A stretch of 56,711 nt of DNA. Source: an uncultured Lachnospiraceae bacterium. Lineage in GTDB: Bacteria; Bacillota; Clostridia; Lachnospirales; Lachnospiraceae. The position numbers and the translations under genes are program-made. The stretch lies in assembly GCA_949840805.1 (NCBI GenBank), contig CATKXR010000026.1, positions 1-56,711 of the forward strand, in the 5' to 3' direction. The first letter of the stretch is position 1. Every line of letters begins with the position of its first letter. Positions 33,143 through 42,728 of the stretch are shown here, one piece after another. Below the pieces are notes generated by a model. The model worked only from the letters and a program-made list of their open reading frames with translations. It searched no databases and was not told the origin of the DNA.

Positions 33143-33189
33143 AGTGTACGGGTCTGTGATAATGGATTGAGGCAGAACAGGAGTTATCA

Positions 33190-33942
33190 ATGAAGATGAA
33201 TAGACGAGCCAGCCAGATATTGGAATTTCTCACGGAAGAAAAGAAAATAGAAGTTTCCCTGCTTGCGGAGAAGCTGGGAGTTTCTCAGGTCACCGCGCGC
33301 AAGGATCTGGATGAATTGGAAAGCCAGGGAATCATCGTGCGGGAACATGGTTTTGCCTGTTTAAGAAGTACGGACAACCTCCATGGACGCATTGCCTACC
33401 ACTATGAGGCCAAGAAAAAAATCGCCGCACGCGCCGCGAAGCTGGTCTCCAACGGGGATACCCTGATGATTGAAAGCGGAAGCTGCTGCGCCCTTCTGGC
33501 TGAAGAGCTTGCAGCTTCTAAAAAGGACCTGACCATTATTACCAACAGCGCTTTTATTGCCGACTATATCCGGGGAAAGTCCAATTTTCAGATCGTGGTT
33601 TTAGGCGGCATTTACCAGCAGGATTCCCAGGTTCTGGTCGGACCCATGATCCGCCAATGCGTGGGAAACTTCTTTGTAAAACAATTTTTCATCGGCACTG
33701 ACGGTTATTCCAGACGAACCGGCTTCACGAATCAGGATCAGATGAGGGCCCAGGCTGTAAGAGACATGGCATGCCAGGCAGAACAGATCATCATCCTGAC
33801 AGAAAGCGACAAATTTGCCCGTCATGGGATCGTCCCCCTGAACCTGGGCGACTATCCCCGCACGGTAATCACAGACAATGAGATTTCAAAAGAAACCATG
33901 GACGAATTAAAGGACTGTCAAATCGAATTGATCACTATCTGA
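33190..33942 (+). CDS. DeoR family transcriptional regulator
   Basis: 250 aa, start MKMNRRASQILEFLTEEK after AGGAG. N-terminal DeoR HTH (VSLLAEKLGVSQVTARKDLD with the family's LE..G.I.R.HG wing) and C-terminal DeoRC phosphosugar-sensor domain (GSCCALLAEEL, ITNSAFIADYI, VVLGGIYQQDSQVLVGP, FIGTDGYS). Likely represses the GRE/fsa and activase genes, relieved by a phosphorylated sugar such as the anhydrohexitol phosphate or its product. Confidence 0.92.
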   Translation: MKMNRRASQILEFLTEEKKIEVSLLAEKLGVSQVTARKDLDELESQGIIVREHGFACLRSTDNLHGRIAYHYEAKKKIAARAAKLVSNGDTLMIESGSCCALLAEELAASKKDLTIITNSAFIADYIRGKSNFQIVVLGGIYQQDSQVLVGPMIRQCVGNFFVKQFFIGTDGYSRRTGFTNQDQMRAQAVRDMACQAEQIIILTESDKFARHGIVPLNLGDYPRTVITDNEISKETMDELKDCQIELITI

Positions 33943-33994
33943 CTTTTCCAATTAGATTTATTTAGCTCTCTTATGTATTGAGTGTTCTGAAGTT

Positions 33995-35041
33995 CTACGG
34001 GGCTGCAAGGCGGAGGAACAAAGATTGCCCGACAGGAAACGGCCCTCCTTCCGTCAATTCAACCTTTATCTTGACGCTGCGCTGATTTCGATTGCTGTTA
34101 TTTTCATAATCATCGGGAGGATAAACTGCCTGCAAGTCAATATACACGACCTTGCCCCGTCCAGCCTCGTCACGGCTTCCTTGAAGAAACAGACTTAACT
34201 CATCTCCAAACGCCACTTGTGACAAATAGTCCTGGGGCAGATAAAACACGACGTATTGACAATTCTCGCTGGACAATTTGAATATTCCCTGTCCTGCTGC
34301 CACGGTGGCTCCAACCTCCAGGCTTGTACTGATAACCACCCCATCAGCCGCTGCCCGGATATGGTAGTTCTCTCTGCTTTTCTCCAACTGGTCGATCTGC
34401 AGCTGAGTCAATACCATGTCGGCCTGGGCCGCCTCTATCGCCTGTTCATCAACCGTTGGCAGCGAGATGGTCTGTACGTTATTTTGAGCAGCAGTTAACT
34501 GGGCTTGGGCGGTAACTGTTTGGGACTCTGCCGATCTCACTGCCTGTTCATATTGCCGCAGTTCTGTGAGAGCTATGACACCGGCATCGCAGAGTACCTG
34601 CTGTTCCGCCAATGCTTGCTGAGCTACCTCCAGCGTGTCCTGCGCCAGGGCCAGATATTCCTCCCACAGCGATACATTAGCCAGGGCAACCCGACGGGCA
34701 GCCTGTTGTTCTTCCACGTTTAAAGGCGCTTTCAGCTGTTGTAGTTTGGCTTTTTTAATTTTCAGTGTCTGTTTTAACAGCAGGATCTGATCATCGACAG
34801 CGCCATCATCAAGGATGGCCAAAAGTTCACCCTGCCGGACTTTCTGCCCGGTCTGTGCCAATACAGATTCCACCCTGCCGCCAACCTGAGCAAAGCAGGT
34901 CGCTGAGGCGATCTCCACTGAGCCCTCCAACAGGAGCAGGTCTTCTTTGGGAAGGAGCGAAAAGATGATCAGTGCGCCCGCGACGGCCAAAACGGGAATC
35001 AGGGCAAAAACTATATTCTGTATAGATACTTTTTTCTTCAT
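33995..35041 (-). CDS. HlyD-like membrane-fusion/efflux accessory protein
   Basis: 348 aa, start MKKKVSIQNIVFALIPVLAV after GGGGGACCTACG. One N-terminal membrane anchor (about 9-29), biotinyl-lipoyl-like halves (VGGRVESVLAQTGQKVRQGE near residue 53-72 and IRAAADGVVISTSLEVGATV), an alpha-helical coiled-coil hairpin between them (about 80-215, Ala/Gln/Glu-rich), and a short beta domain. It links an ABC exporter to the cell surface. Last gene of the TetR-ABC operon. Confidence 0.9.
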   Translation of the reverse strand: MKKKVSIQNIVFALIPVLAVAGALIIFSLLPKEDLLLLEGSVEIASATCFAQVGGRVESVLAQTGQKVRQGELLAILDDGAVDDQILLLKQTLKIKKAKLQQLKAPLNVEEQQAARRVALANVSLWEEYLALAQDTLEVAQQALAEQQVLCDAGVIALTELRQYEQAVRSAESQTVTAQAQLTAAQNNVQTISLPTVDEQAIEAAQADMVLTQLQIDQLEKSRENYHIRAAADGVVISTSLEVGATVAAGQGIFKLSSENCQYVVFYLPQDYLSQVAFGDELSLFLQGSRDEAGRGKVVYIDLQAVYPPDDYENNSNRNQRSVKIKVELTEGGPFPVGQSLFLRLAAP

Positions 35042-35058
35042 CGTAGGTCCCCCGTTTC

Positions 35059-35856
35059 TTAAATAGGCAGATTTTTTCGGTGAAAAACGAATATGCTGAG
35101 GCCCAGAAGTACCAGTATCAACACAGTCAGAACTCCTTCCAGCCCCGCTGTACCGCTTCCCTCCAAGATTCGTTTTGTATCCAAGAGAGAATAAAAAGAC
35201 AGGTCTTTTAAAAATTCGGCTTTGGGTGACGTTCCGCCCAACACGAATAAGAGCAGCGACCCAACAGTAACCCCGGAAGAACAGGACAGAGCCAGCTTTG
35301 ATTCATTGAACAGGCAGGAATAAAAAAAGCAGATCATCCCGACCAGCATGGTCAACAGTGCCGCATTGATATTCATGCGCAGAAAAACACGCTGATCGAG
35401 CATATCTCCAAAAAGAGACCGGCATATGGCACTGCCGGCCACATGGAGAAGTGTGAACAACAGAGCGATCGAGAAAAGCAAATAGATGCCCTTCGTCAAA
35501 ATGATTTTTCGCCTCGACACCGGAGCCATCAACAAACAGGAAAAGGATCCGTTGTCCACCAGCTTTACCACCAACTTGTTCGCAGTGATGATGCAGTAGA
35601 TCAGCGGTATGATAAAAACAATAAATCCATAATAATAGTCAGCGAGGAATCCTGTCAGATTAGTAGATACCGAGTCAAATCCAAAGGCGGACATAAGACT
35701 TTCCGGAAGCACTTCCAACATGTTGGTGATGGCTGTGGTATCCGCAGGATCAAACATATAGGCGATTACAGAGAAGTAGATCATCATAGCGTAGGCGATG
35801 ATAATAAGAAGAAGTGCGTTTCCTTTCAGATCAGTCTTAAATAGCGTCAGACTCAT
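35059..35856 (-). CDS. ABC-2 type exporter permease
   Basis: 265 aa, start MSLTLFKTDLKGNALLL after GGGGGGAATCC (the longer frame has no site). Six predicted membrane segments, with APVSRRKIILTKG, the conserved cytoplasmic turn of ABC-2 permeases of the bacitracin/Nod type. Overlaps the ATPase gene by 20 nt. Exports a drug, peptide or lipid; substrate unknown. Confidence 0.88.
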   Translation of the reverse strand: MSLTLFKTDLKGNALLLIIIAYAMMIYFSVIAYMFDPADTTAITNMLEVLPESLMSAFGFDSVSTNLTGFLADYYYGFIVFIIPLIYCIITANKLVVKLVDNGSFSCLLMAPVSRRKIILTKGIYLLFSIALLFTLLHVAGSAICRSLFGDMLDQRVFLRMNINAALLTMLVGMICFFYSCLFNESKLALSCSSGVTVGSLLLFVLGGTSPKAEFLKDLSFYSLLDTKRILEGSGTAGLEGVLTVLILVLLGLSIFVFHRKNLPI

Positions 35857-36739
35857 GGATTCCCCCCTTACCATAGAGATGAAGAAAAATCTCCTCCAAA
35901 CTCTGGCTTTTACTTTCAAATGAGATCACCTCTAACTGGGCCAGCAAACGCAGCAGGCTCCCTATCTGCTCCTGCTGTATCTCTATTTTGAACTGATCAG
36001 GTGCCAGAAACTCAACATCACACCCTAATTGTGCCAGACGGGAAGCATCCTCTGGCCGCACCAGACGTAGAAGAAACGATTTTCTCTGACTTTGCCCCAG
36101 GGCTTGGATACTGTCTTCTAAAATAATCTGTCCATCCCGGATAATAACTACATGATCGCAGGTTTTCTCCACCTCTTCAAACACATGACTGCTCATGAGG
36201 ATAGTTTTGCCCCGCTTTTTCTCACTGAGTACAAGCTCTGTAAAGCGGTTCTGCATCAAGGGATCCAGTCCGCTGGTGGGCTCATCCAGGATAATGACCT
36301 GCGGATCATTCATAAAAGCGGCAATGATACCGACTTTCTGTTTCATCCCTTTGGAATATCGCTTGATTTTTCCTGACGGGTCGATTTCAAATCGTTCTTC
36401 TAATTCCTTTTGCCGAGTATTATCCTTCATTCCGCGCATCCGGGACATGAATTCCAAAAACTGGCGGCCTGTCATTCCATCCAAAAAGGCGATCTCACCG
36501 GGAAGGTAGCCCAAAAACCGTTGGATATCCGGAGCCTGCCGCCAACAGTCCATACCACCTATAAGACAGCTCCCGCTGTCCGCCCTTGAAAATCCTAGAA
36601 GACAACGGATCGTGGTCGTTTTCCCTGCGCCGTTCGGACCCAGATAGCCCATGACCTGCCCCTGTTTTACCCGGAAGGACACATCCTTGATCCCTTTCCC
36701 TCCAGGGTACTGCAATGTCACATTCTCAACCTGTATCAT
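35837..36739 (-). CDS. ABC exporter ATP-binding protein
   Basis: 300 aa, start MIQVENVTLQYPGGKGIKD after GGAGGGAAATCCGGGA. Walker A GPNGAGKTTTI, signature YSKGMKQKVGI (a variant of LSGGQ usual in DrrA-type exporters), Walker B VIILDEPTSGLDP, and H-loop MSSHVFEEVEKT. The C-terminal ~90 residues form an extra regulatory domain. Pairs with the permease downstream and the HlyD-like protein; controlled by the TetR gene 58 nt upstream. Confidence 0.93.
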   Translation of the reverse strand: MIQVENVTLQYPGGKGIKDVSFRVKQGQVMGYLGPNGAGKTTTIRCLLGFSRADSGSCLIGGMDCWRQAPDIQRFLGYLPGEIAFLDGMTGRQFLEFMSRMRGMKDNTRQKELEERFEIDPSGKIKRYSKGMKQKVGIIAAFMNDPQVIILDEPTSGLDPLMQNRFTELVLSEKKRGKTILMSSHVFEEVEKTCDHVVIIRDGQIILEDSIQALGQSQRKSFLLRLVRPEDASRLAQLGCDVEFLAPDQFKIEIQQEQIGSLLRLLAQLEVISFESKSQSLEEIFLHLYGKGGIHESDAI

Positions 36740-36797
36740 TCCCGGATTTCCCTCCCCTCCGGACCGGCGGCTCTCTGTAATAACCGCGGGGCTCATT

Positions 36798-37421
36798 TTA
36801 TAAATATTCTTCTTTATAAAAATTCTTTTTTAGAAGGGCCAGGTATCCCTTAAACCTGTCCATCCGCTGATCGATCATCTCAGGCTCATAATCAGTGATA
36901 GCCCGGATAGAGAAAGCACCAAGGGCGCAGTTCATAATCATCTCCAGTACTAATTCCGGCTGGATACCTTCTTTAAACTTTTCTGTGTCGGTTGACAATA
37001 CCATCAGTTCATTTCGGATCACATCACCAGCAGCAAACTGTATGTTCAATTCATCATATATCTCCGGATCTGTTTCTCCGAACGCAGAATATAAAAACGA
37101 AATCAGAAACGGGTACTTTTTCAGTACTTCGATCTTAATCCGACTCAATTCAAGCAGACGCTGGAAAAAATCTGTAGAAATCGATTCAGGATGTGTGCCT
37201 ATGGCGTCCAGAAGCATATTGGAAGCCTCCTGGAGTAAATAGAGATACATATCTTTTTTTGAGGTAAAATAATAGAACAGCATCGCTTTTGAAATGCCGG
37301 CTGATTTTGCGATATCTGCCGTAGACGCCTTGCGGTACCCGTGCCTGCCAAAGACCAGATATCCAGCATTGAGAATACGTTTCTGTTTTTCGCGCTCCAG
37401 CTTTTCAAAATGCTCTGTCAT
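36798..37421 (-). CDS. TetR family transcriptional regulator
   Basis: 207 aa, start MTEHFEKLEREKQKRI after GAAAGGATGTTGACAGA. N-terminal HTH: ILNAGYLVFGRHGYRKAS, TADIAKSAGISKAMLFYYF. C-terminal ligand domain is divergent. First gene of the exporter operon. Two palindromic sites in its own promoter suggest self-repression relieved by the exported compound. Confidence 0.93.
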   Translation of the reverse strand: MTEHFEKLEREKQKRILNAGYLVFGRHGYRKASTADIAKSAGISKAMLFYYFTSKKDMYLYLLQEASNMLLDAIGTHPESISTDFFQRLLELSRIKIEVLKKYPFLISFLYSAFGETDPEIYDELNIQFAAGDVIRNELMVLSTDTEKFKEGIQPELVLEMIMNCALGAFSIRAITDYEPEMIDQRMDRFKGYLALLKKNFYKEEYL

Positions 37422-37438
37422 TCTGTCAACATCCTTTC

Positions 37439-37492
37439 AACCGAATCGGTTTATAAAAAGTGTACTGCTGACCGAAGGTTTTGTCAATGATG
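37439..37492 (-). promoter_or_regulatory. TetR operon promoter with two operators
   Basis: Minus-strand TTGACA (about 37484-37489), 17-nt spacer, TACACT (about 37461-37466). AACCGAATCGGTT (37439-37451), a perfect palindrome, lies just past the -10, and the related GACCGAAGGTT (37470-37480) lies in the spacer, so a bound repressor would block initiation. Confidence 0.65.
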
Positions 37493-37516
37493 ATTTTCCG
37501 GATAACCGTCTTTCGC

Positions 37517-37563
37517 GCAAAAAACACCAGTCCCGGCAGAATCTCTTCCACAGACTGGTGTTC
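37517..37563 (-). terminator. Terminator of the serine hydrolase gene
   Basis: AACACCAGTC and GACTGGTGTT form a 10-bp stem, followed by T6 on the minus strand, right after the stop at 37578. Confidence 0.8.
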
Positions 37564-37577
37564 TAAATCATTCTACT

Positions 37578-39041
37578 TTACAGTACCTGGCTTGCCTCCA
37601 AAATTCCCTGGAATTCGTTAAATTTCGTTTCCTCCGTCTTTTTCATAAGCAGGGTCAGCCTTTTATCCTCCGAGAATATTAATTTAAAATGAACCGACGC
37701 CACAGACTCATCCGCCAGCCAGGTACAAATATACAGTGTATCCCTGTCGCACCAAAAGGCAGATGAGACACAATACTGGTTATATTCCGGAAAACGGCAG
37801 CCCAGATTTTCTCCAAAACCAAATACAATCTTATGGGTTCCGCGCTGATTCTCATATTCCAAAACCCCTTTTTTTCCGCTCTCAAACCAAACCTTCATCC
37901 GTCGGAATCCATCTTTGTTGGGATAGAAATAATAGTCTTTTCCGTCCACAATTTTTTCCATACTGTTTGCTTTTGACGGTTCTTCTTTTAAAATTGGCAG
38001 TGTAAGTGAGGCTGTCATCTTCCCAAGTCTTTTCTGACCTTTTCTTGCCTGTTCATCCTCCGGCAGTGGTTTATCTGACAAATGATTAAAGACCTCCGTC
38101 AGAATCTCATTTCTGATTATATCTCTTCCGTTGGGTATTCCCTGAGTATCTGCAGTCGTTACAACCACAATATCCTGTCTTGGAAAGCAAAGCGTATCCT
38201 GACTTCCCATCCCAAGCATGGCAAAGCCATCGTCCGGCATTTTCCAAAACTGATATCCATATCCCCAATCGGCCGTGGAACTCATCATCGTAGGCGTCTG
38301 AAACTTCACTGCCCTGTTCAGATATTCTCCGGGATAAATTTGGCGCTCGTCCTCTTTTCCCCAGGCGTCCGGATGCCTTCCGCCGTTTAACAGCATCAAT
38401 CCCAGCAGCATCATGTCCATGGGCTTTGCCATTAATCCGCTTCCTCCCATAGATACACCGAACGGATCCGGTATAATATAGCTCTCTTCTGAAAAACCAA
38501 TCTCTCTGAGCACACGCTCTTTCAGAAAATCTAAAAGTTTCTGCCCTGTCAGTTTCTCTACAAGTGCGCAGAGCGTGTGGGAGGACGATGTATCATACAT
38601 AAACACCTGCCCCGGCCGATGGGTTGGAACAGTCTGGAAAAAACTTCTTACCCAGTTCTCCGTTGTGCTGGTTTTGTTGTAGGTTGTCATACTGTGGCAG
38701 CTCTCCATCTTCAGCATATCCTCAATAGTCATTTCTGCCATCCAGGGATGCACCTTACCTGGCAGATATTCCGGGAAAAACTCACAGATTTTATCCTGAA
38801 GATTTATCGTCCCATCCTGAACTAAAAGTCCCACTGCCAGCGATGTGCAGCTTTTTGTCTCTGAGAACATTCTGTGCAGAGTCTCCCTGCCATAAGGCTC
38901 ATAATAAGCTTCCAGCACCAAATGCCCATGTCTGGCAATCAGCAGACTGTGCATAGGTATTTTATACTCTTTCAATTTTTCAATTAGACGGTACAGACAG
39001 TTGCTTGGAATTCCCTGTGTCTCGGGTGTGCTTTTTTTCAT
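37578..39041 (-). CDS. Serine hydrolase of the beta-lactamase/penicillin-binding (class C) family
   Basis: 487 aa, no clear signal peptide. Catalytic SxxK is SETKS (Ser60, Lys63); Tyr motif YDTSSSH; GSGLMAKPMDMMLLG is the helix typical of EstB-like esterases. Extra C-terminal domain of about 130 residues (from about 350), lipocalin-like in layout. Probably an esterase or de-acylase; in front of a pectinesterase gene it might remove acyl groups from the same glycan, but this is inference. True beta-lactamase activity is unlikely without a signal peptide. Confidence 0.82.
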   Translation of the reverse strand: MKKSTPETQGIPSNCLYRLIEKLKEYKIPMHSLLIARHGHLVLEAYYEPYGRETLHRMFSETKSCTSLAVGLLVQDGTINLQDKICEFFPEYLPGKVHPWMAEMTIEDMLKMESCHSMTTYNKTSTTENWVRSFFQTVPTHRPGQVFMYDTSSSHTLCALVEKLTGQKLLDFLKERVLREIGFSEESYIIPDPFGVSMGGSGLMAKPMDMMLLGLMLLNGGRHPDAWGKEDERQIYPGEYLNRAVKFQTPTMMSSTADWGYGYQFWKMPDDGFAMLGMGSQDTLCFPRQDIVVVTTADTQGIPNGRDIIRNEILTEVFNHLSDKPLPEDEQARKGQKRLGKMTASLTLPILKEEPSKANSMEKIVDGKDYYFYPNKDGFRRMKVWFESGKKGVLEYENQRGTHKIVFGFGENLGCRFPEYNQYCVSSAFWCDRDTLYICTWLADESVASVHFKLIFSEDKRLTLLMKKTEETKFNEFQGILEASQVL

Positions 39042-39087
39042 CTTTCCTTCCTTACTTTATCTACATCTTCAAAATCGAATGTAATCT

Positions 39088-39849
39088 TTATAAAATTACC
39101 TTAACATAATCCGGTCGCTGTTTCGGACAGGCGCCGGGACCATAAGAATGTTTTTCAATGAAGACTACCGTTCTATGAGATTCCTGCTTGCCCCAGTCAT
39201 TCCACCCCTCCGGATGGATATGTTCGCCCAGATAGCAGTTTTCAAGGGTAACTTTTCCGTGAATTCTCCATGGACGGGCAATATAACAGGACTCCTTTGG
39301 AACGCCCTCGGAAGCGGTGAAACGGCAGTTTCTCGCCACGAAGCCCACGTCCACACTTTTCGGAGTGCTGGGTGCGAAGACAAAGCCCTGCTCTACATTT
39401 TTAAATTCGCAGTTGTCAAAATATGCCGTGGCTCCGCCAAAGATAAAATCGACGCCGCCTTCAATCAGACAGTTTTTAAAATACACCGTATGATTTTTCC
39501 TCTCATGAAACTGCTTGGGCCCCAAGAAGCCGTCCACTCTGTGCTCCTTCAACGGAAGAGGCGCCAGAAACAATGTGTCTTGATGTCCTTTTAAGATACA
39601 GTCCTTGACCTGAATATTATCCCCGTCCAGATAGAGGGCAATTCCTTCTCCTGCCTCTCTGCCCGGACCTGCGCCGTTTTCAAAAATGCAGTCCTGAAAA
39701 GTGATGTTGTCGCCGTCTGCCAAAACCGTGTAGGTTCGAAAGGTGTGGAAAGGCTTTCCGTCAGGGTGGGGGGCATATGCAGAAAGGTTTCCATAATAGC
39801 TGGCATCCTTTATTGTAATATTACTTTGATGGATATAATATTGTCCCAT
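39088..39849 (-). CDS. Pectinesterase (CE8)
   Basis: 253 aa right-handed beta-helix enzyme that removes methyl esters from oligogalacturonides. Catalytic residues visible: GHQDTLF (Asp91 after Gln), GGVDFIFGGA (Asp134), YIARPWR (Arg and Trp), and EGWNDWG near the end. No signal peptide and shorter than plant or secreted bacterial enzymes (about 300), missing the first strands that normally precede; probably an intracellular oligogalacturonide form. Start chosen after TAGGAGTTTATC, 9 nt past the oppF-like stop, so it is translationally tied to the transporter operon. Confidence 0.92.
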   Translation of the reverse strand: MGQYYIHQSNITIKDASYYGNLSAYAPHPDGKPFHTFRTYTVLADGDNITFQDCIFENGAGPGREAGEGIALYLDGDNIQVKDCILKGHQDTLFLAPLPLKEHRVDGFLGPKQFHERKNHTVYFKNCLIEGGVDFIFGGATAYFDNCEFKNVEQGFVFAPSTPKSVDVGFVARNCRFTASEGVPKESCYIARPWRIHGKVTLENCYLGEHIHPEGWNDWGKQESHRTVVFIEKHSYGPGACPKQRPDYVKVIL

Positions 39850-39858
39850 GATAAACTC

Positions 39859-40806
39859 CTACACAAAATCACATGCCACAAAATGTCCTGGTTTTATTTG
39901 TCTTAACTGGGGAATATGCCCTTTACACTTCTCGCAGGCCTGATCGCATCGCTTGAAAAATCTGCATTCGTCAGGAAGATTAATAGGAGACGTAATCTCG
40001 CCTTTGATTACATTTTCTTCCATTTTCTTGCCCAATTCCGGCACAGGTATGGCAGACAATAACGCTTTTGTATATGGATGCATGGGATTTTCAAAAATTT
40101 CCTCCACAGGAGCCTTTTCCACCAGGGAACCCAGATACATAACCGCAATCTCGTCTGCAAAATAATTAACGACAGACAAATTGTGGGTAATAAAAATGTA
40201 GGTCAGTCCCAGTTTTTGCTGAAGGTCCTTTAAAAGATTCAATATCTGTGCCTGAATCGAAACATCCAGAGCCGATACAGGCTCGTCGCACACAATAAAT
40301 TTCGGATTCAGAGCCAATGCTCTCGCAATACCGATGCGCTGCCTTCTGCCGCCGTCCAACTCGTGAGGATAGGTGTTATATAAACGCGCCGCAAGGCCCA
40401 CAGTTTCCATCAGCTCCAACACTCTTTTTTCGATTTCCTGTTCACTTTTGATAAGTTTATGGAGCTTAATGGGCTCTGCAATCAGCTCACTCACCGTCAT
40501 GCGCGGATCCAACGAAGAAAACGGATCCTGAAAGATAATCTGCATATCCTTTCTGAGCTCTTTTAATTCTTTCTTAGATACATTGGTAATGTCTTTACCC
40601 TGAAAGAAAATACTGCCGCTGGTAGGTTCAATCAACCGGAGAAGGGTTCTGCCTGTGGTAGATTTACCACAGCCCGATTCGCCTACAATGCCTAACGTCT
40701 TCCCCTCCTCGATGGCAAAGCTGACGCCGTCCACAGCGTGCACATTGCCTTTTTTGGTTTTGAAATACTTGACTAAATCCTTTACTTCCAGAATTGTATT
40801 TGCCAT
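39859..40806 (-). CDS. Oligopeptide-type ABC transporter ATPase (OppF/DppF)
   Basis: 315 aa, start MANTILEVKDLVKYFKTKKG. Walker A GESGCGKST, Walker B FIVCDEPVSALDVS and the C-terminal oligopeptide/4Fe-4S-like Cys region (CRFFKRCDQACEKCKGHIP). The usual LSGGQ signature reads LDGGRRQRIG here, a Ser-to-Asp change. Cotranscribed with OppD, OppC, OppB and a family 5 binding protein. In this setting the cargo is probably oligogalacturonide rather than peptide. Confidence 0.92.
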   Translation of the reverse strand: MANTILEVKDLVKYFKTKKGNVHAVDGVSFAIEEGKTLGIVGESGCGKSTTGRTLLRLIEPTSGSIFFQGKDITNVSKKELKELRKDMQIIFQDPFSSLDPRMTVSELIAEPIKLHKLIKSEQEIEKRVLELMETVGLAARLYNTYPHELDGGRRQRIGIARALALNPKFIVCDEPVSALDVSIQAQILNLLKDLQQKLGLTYIFITHNLSVVNYFADEIAVMYLGSLVEKAPVEEIFENPMHPYTKALLSAIPVPELGKKMEENVIKGEITSPINLPDECRFFKRCDQACEKCKGHIPQLRQIKPGHFVACDFV

Positions 40807-40808
40807 AA

Positions 40809-41813
40809 TTATCTGCCTCTCTTTATATGAAATTCAGGGTTATCGTATGCAAGGCAGGCAACCTTATGAGTATCATCTACCATTCTCAGCACCGGTTTTT
40901 CTTTAAAGCACCGTTCTGTTGCATGGGGGCATCGGTCGGCGAAACCGCAGCCCGGCGCAATTTGGGATGGATCCGGCATCAGCCCGTTTATTGGCTGCAG
41001 CTTCATTTCCCTGCGCTTAATATTGGGCAGGGAGTTAAATAAACCTTCCGTATACGGATGCATGGTTTTATTAAAGATATCTTCCGCCGTGCCTTCTTCT
41101 ACGATGTTTCCGGCATACATAACGGCTACTTCATCACACATCTGCGCTACAACGCCAAGGTCATGGGTAATCAACAGCATGGAAGTTCCCAAATCTGCCT
41201 GCAATTTTTTCATCAGTTTTAAAACCTGCGCCTGAATGGTAACATCTAAGGCAGTAGTCGGCTCGTCTGCGATCAAAACGGTGGGTTCGCAGGCAAGGGC
41301 GATCGCAATTCCTACACGCTGCCGCATACCGCCGGAAAACTGATGAGGATACTCTGCTGCACGTTCCGGTGCAATGCCTACCAGGGTAAGCATCTTTTTG
41401 GCACGCTCCATAGCCTCTTTTTTATTGACTCTATTATGCAGAAGGATGCTCTCCGCAATCTGTTCGCCCACGGTCATGACCGGATTCAGGGAGGTCATAG
41501 GATCCTGAAAAATCATAGAGATATCTTTTCCTCTGAAGGAACATAATTCTTCGTCGGACATATTATTTATATCTTTTCCGTTGATGACCAACCTGTCTGT
41601 TTTTATGATGCCGGGCTTGGGCACCAACTTCATCAGTGCAAGCATGGAGGTTGTTTTGCCTGCACCGGTTTCTCCCACCAGCCCTTTAATGGTGCCCTTT
41701 TTTAATTTCAAATCAATAGAATTCACTGCATATACCGTAGCGTCGTCCGTATGAAATACAATATTCAGCTTTTCTACGTCTACTGCATATTCCTGTTTTA
41801 CCTCACTATTCAT
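40809..41813 (-). CDS. Oligopeptide-type ABC transporter ATPase (OppD/DppD)
   Basis: 334 aa, start [20 protein letters not shown] after AGGAGGCCAGCAGT. Walker [12 protein letters not shown], signature [11 protein letters not shown], Walker [15 protein letters not shown], and C-terminal [16 protein letters not shown]. Its stop is 2 nt ahead of the OppF start. Partner ATPase of the heterodimer. Confidence 0.94.
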   Translation of the reverse strand: MNSEVKQEYAVDVEKLNIVFHTDDATVYAVNSIDLKLKKGTIKGLVGETGAGKTTSMLALMKLVPKPGIIKTDRLVINGKDINNMSDEELCSFRGKDISMIFQDPMTSLNPVMTVGEQIAESILLHNRVNKKEAMERAKKMLTLVGIAPERAAEYPHQFSGGMRQRVGIAIALACEPTVLIADEPTTALDVTIQAQVLKLMKKLQADLGTSMLLITHDLGVVAQMCDEVAVMYAGNIVEEGTAEDIFNKTMHPYTEGLFNSLPNIKRREMKLQPINGLMPDPSQIAPGCGFADRCPHATERCFKEKPVLRMVDDTHKVACLAYDNPEFHIKRGR

Positions 41814-41825
41814 ACTGCTGGCCTC

Positions 41826-42713
41826 CTATCTCTTCATCTTCGGATCCAATGCGTCTCTTAAACCGTCGCCTACCAGATTGATTGCCATTACTGTAATCAT
41901 AATCGCAAGACCCGGAAAGAAACAAAGATATGGCGCTTTCAAAATATGATCTTTTGCAGATGACAAAAGGGCGCCCCATTCCGGTGTGGGCAGGGCAACA
42001 CCAAGGCCAATATAACTTAAACTGGAAGCGCCGATAATTTTTGCGCCTACCTGAAGCGTACACTGCACCAGTATAGAAGAAAAACAATTTGGTAAAACAT
42101 GCTTAAATACAATATAAATGGGAGAAGCGCCAATGGCATGAGCCGATTCAATATATTCGTTAAAACGCACGGTCATAACCGCCGCTCTGGTGGTACGCGC
42201 CAGTATGGGAATGGTGCCTACGGATAATGCGATTGCCAGATTAAACATACTGGTTCCGAATGCCGCTACAATGGTAATGCTTAACAGGATACTTGGAATG
42301 ACGCCAAAAGCATCTACCACACGCATGACAATAGCGTCGTAACGCCCCCCTACATAGCCTGCGGAAGCGCCTACGGGAATTCCGATGACCATGCCCACAA
42401 CTACCGCTGATACACCGATAATCAGAGAATATTTTGCACCGTAACCTACCCGTGCAAGCATGTCTCTGCCGTACTCATCTGTTCCGAAAGGATGTGCCAG
42501 ACAAGGCCATGTAAACTTTTCCGGTATATTCATTTTGATAACATCAGCGTTATAATCCCAGATAATATCTGAGAAAACCGCGATTAAAATTATAGTCAGA
42601 GTGATAAACAGGCCGATCATGGCGCCTTTGTTTTTGCAGAATTGTTTCCAGGTTGCCACAAGCCTGTTTTGCTTTACACTTGTATGTTCAGTTGTCTCTT
42701 TTTTCTTTATCAT
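41826..42713 (-). CDS. Oligopeptide-type ABC transporter permease (OppC/DppC)
   Basis: 295 aa, start MIKKKETTEHTSVKQN after AGAGGGTGTGGGC (a GTG two codons earlier is also possible). N-terminal OppC_N anchor, then five core membrane segments, with the EAA loop ESAHAIGASPIYIVFKHVLP that docks on the ATPase. Confidence 0.93.
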   Translation of the reverse strand: MIKKKETTEHTSVKQNRLVATWKQFCKNKGAMIGLFITLTIILIAVFSDIIWDYNADVIKMNIPEKFTWPCLAHPFGTDEYGRDMLARVGYGAKYSLIIGVSAVVVGMVIGIPVGASAGYVGGRYDAIVMRVVDAFGVIPSILLSITIVAAFGTSMFNLAIALSVGTIPILARTTRAAVMTVRFNEYIESAHAIGASPIYIVFKHVLPNCFSSILVQCTLQVGAKIIGASSLSYIGLGVALPTPEWGALLSSAKDHILKAPYLCFFPGLAIMITVMAINLVGDGLRDALDPKMKR

Positions 42714-42728
42714 GCCCACACCCTCTTT

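Noticed and set aside
37578..39041. Antibiotic-resistance beta-lactamase
   Set aside because: SxxK is present, but there is no signal peptide, the C-terminal extra domain is esterase-like, and the neighbours concern glycan use.
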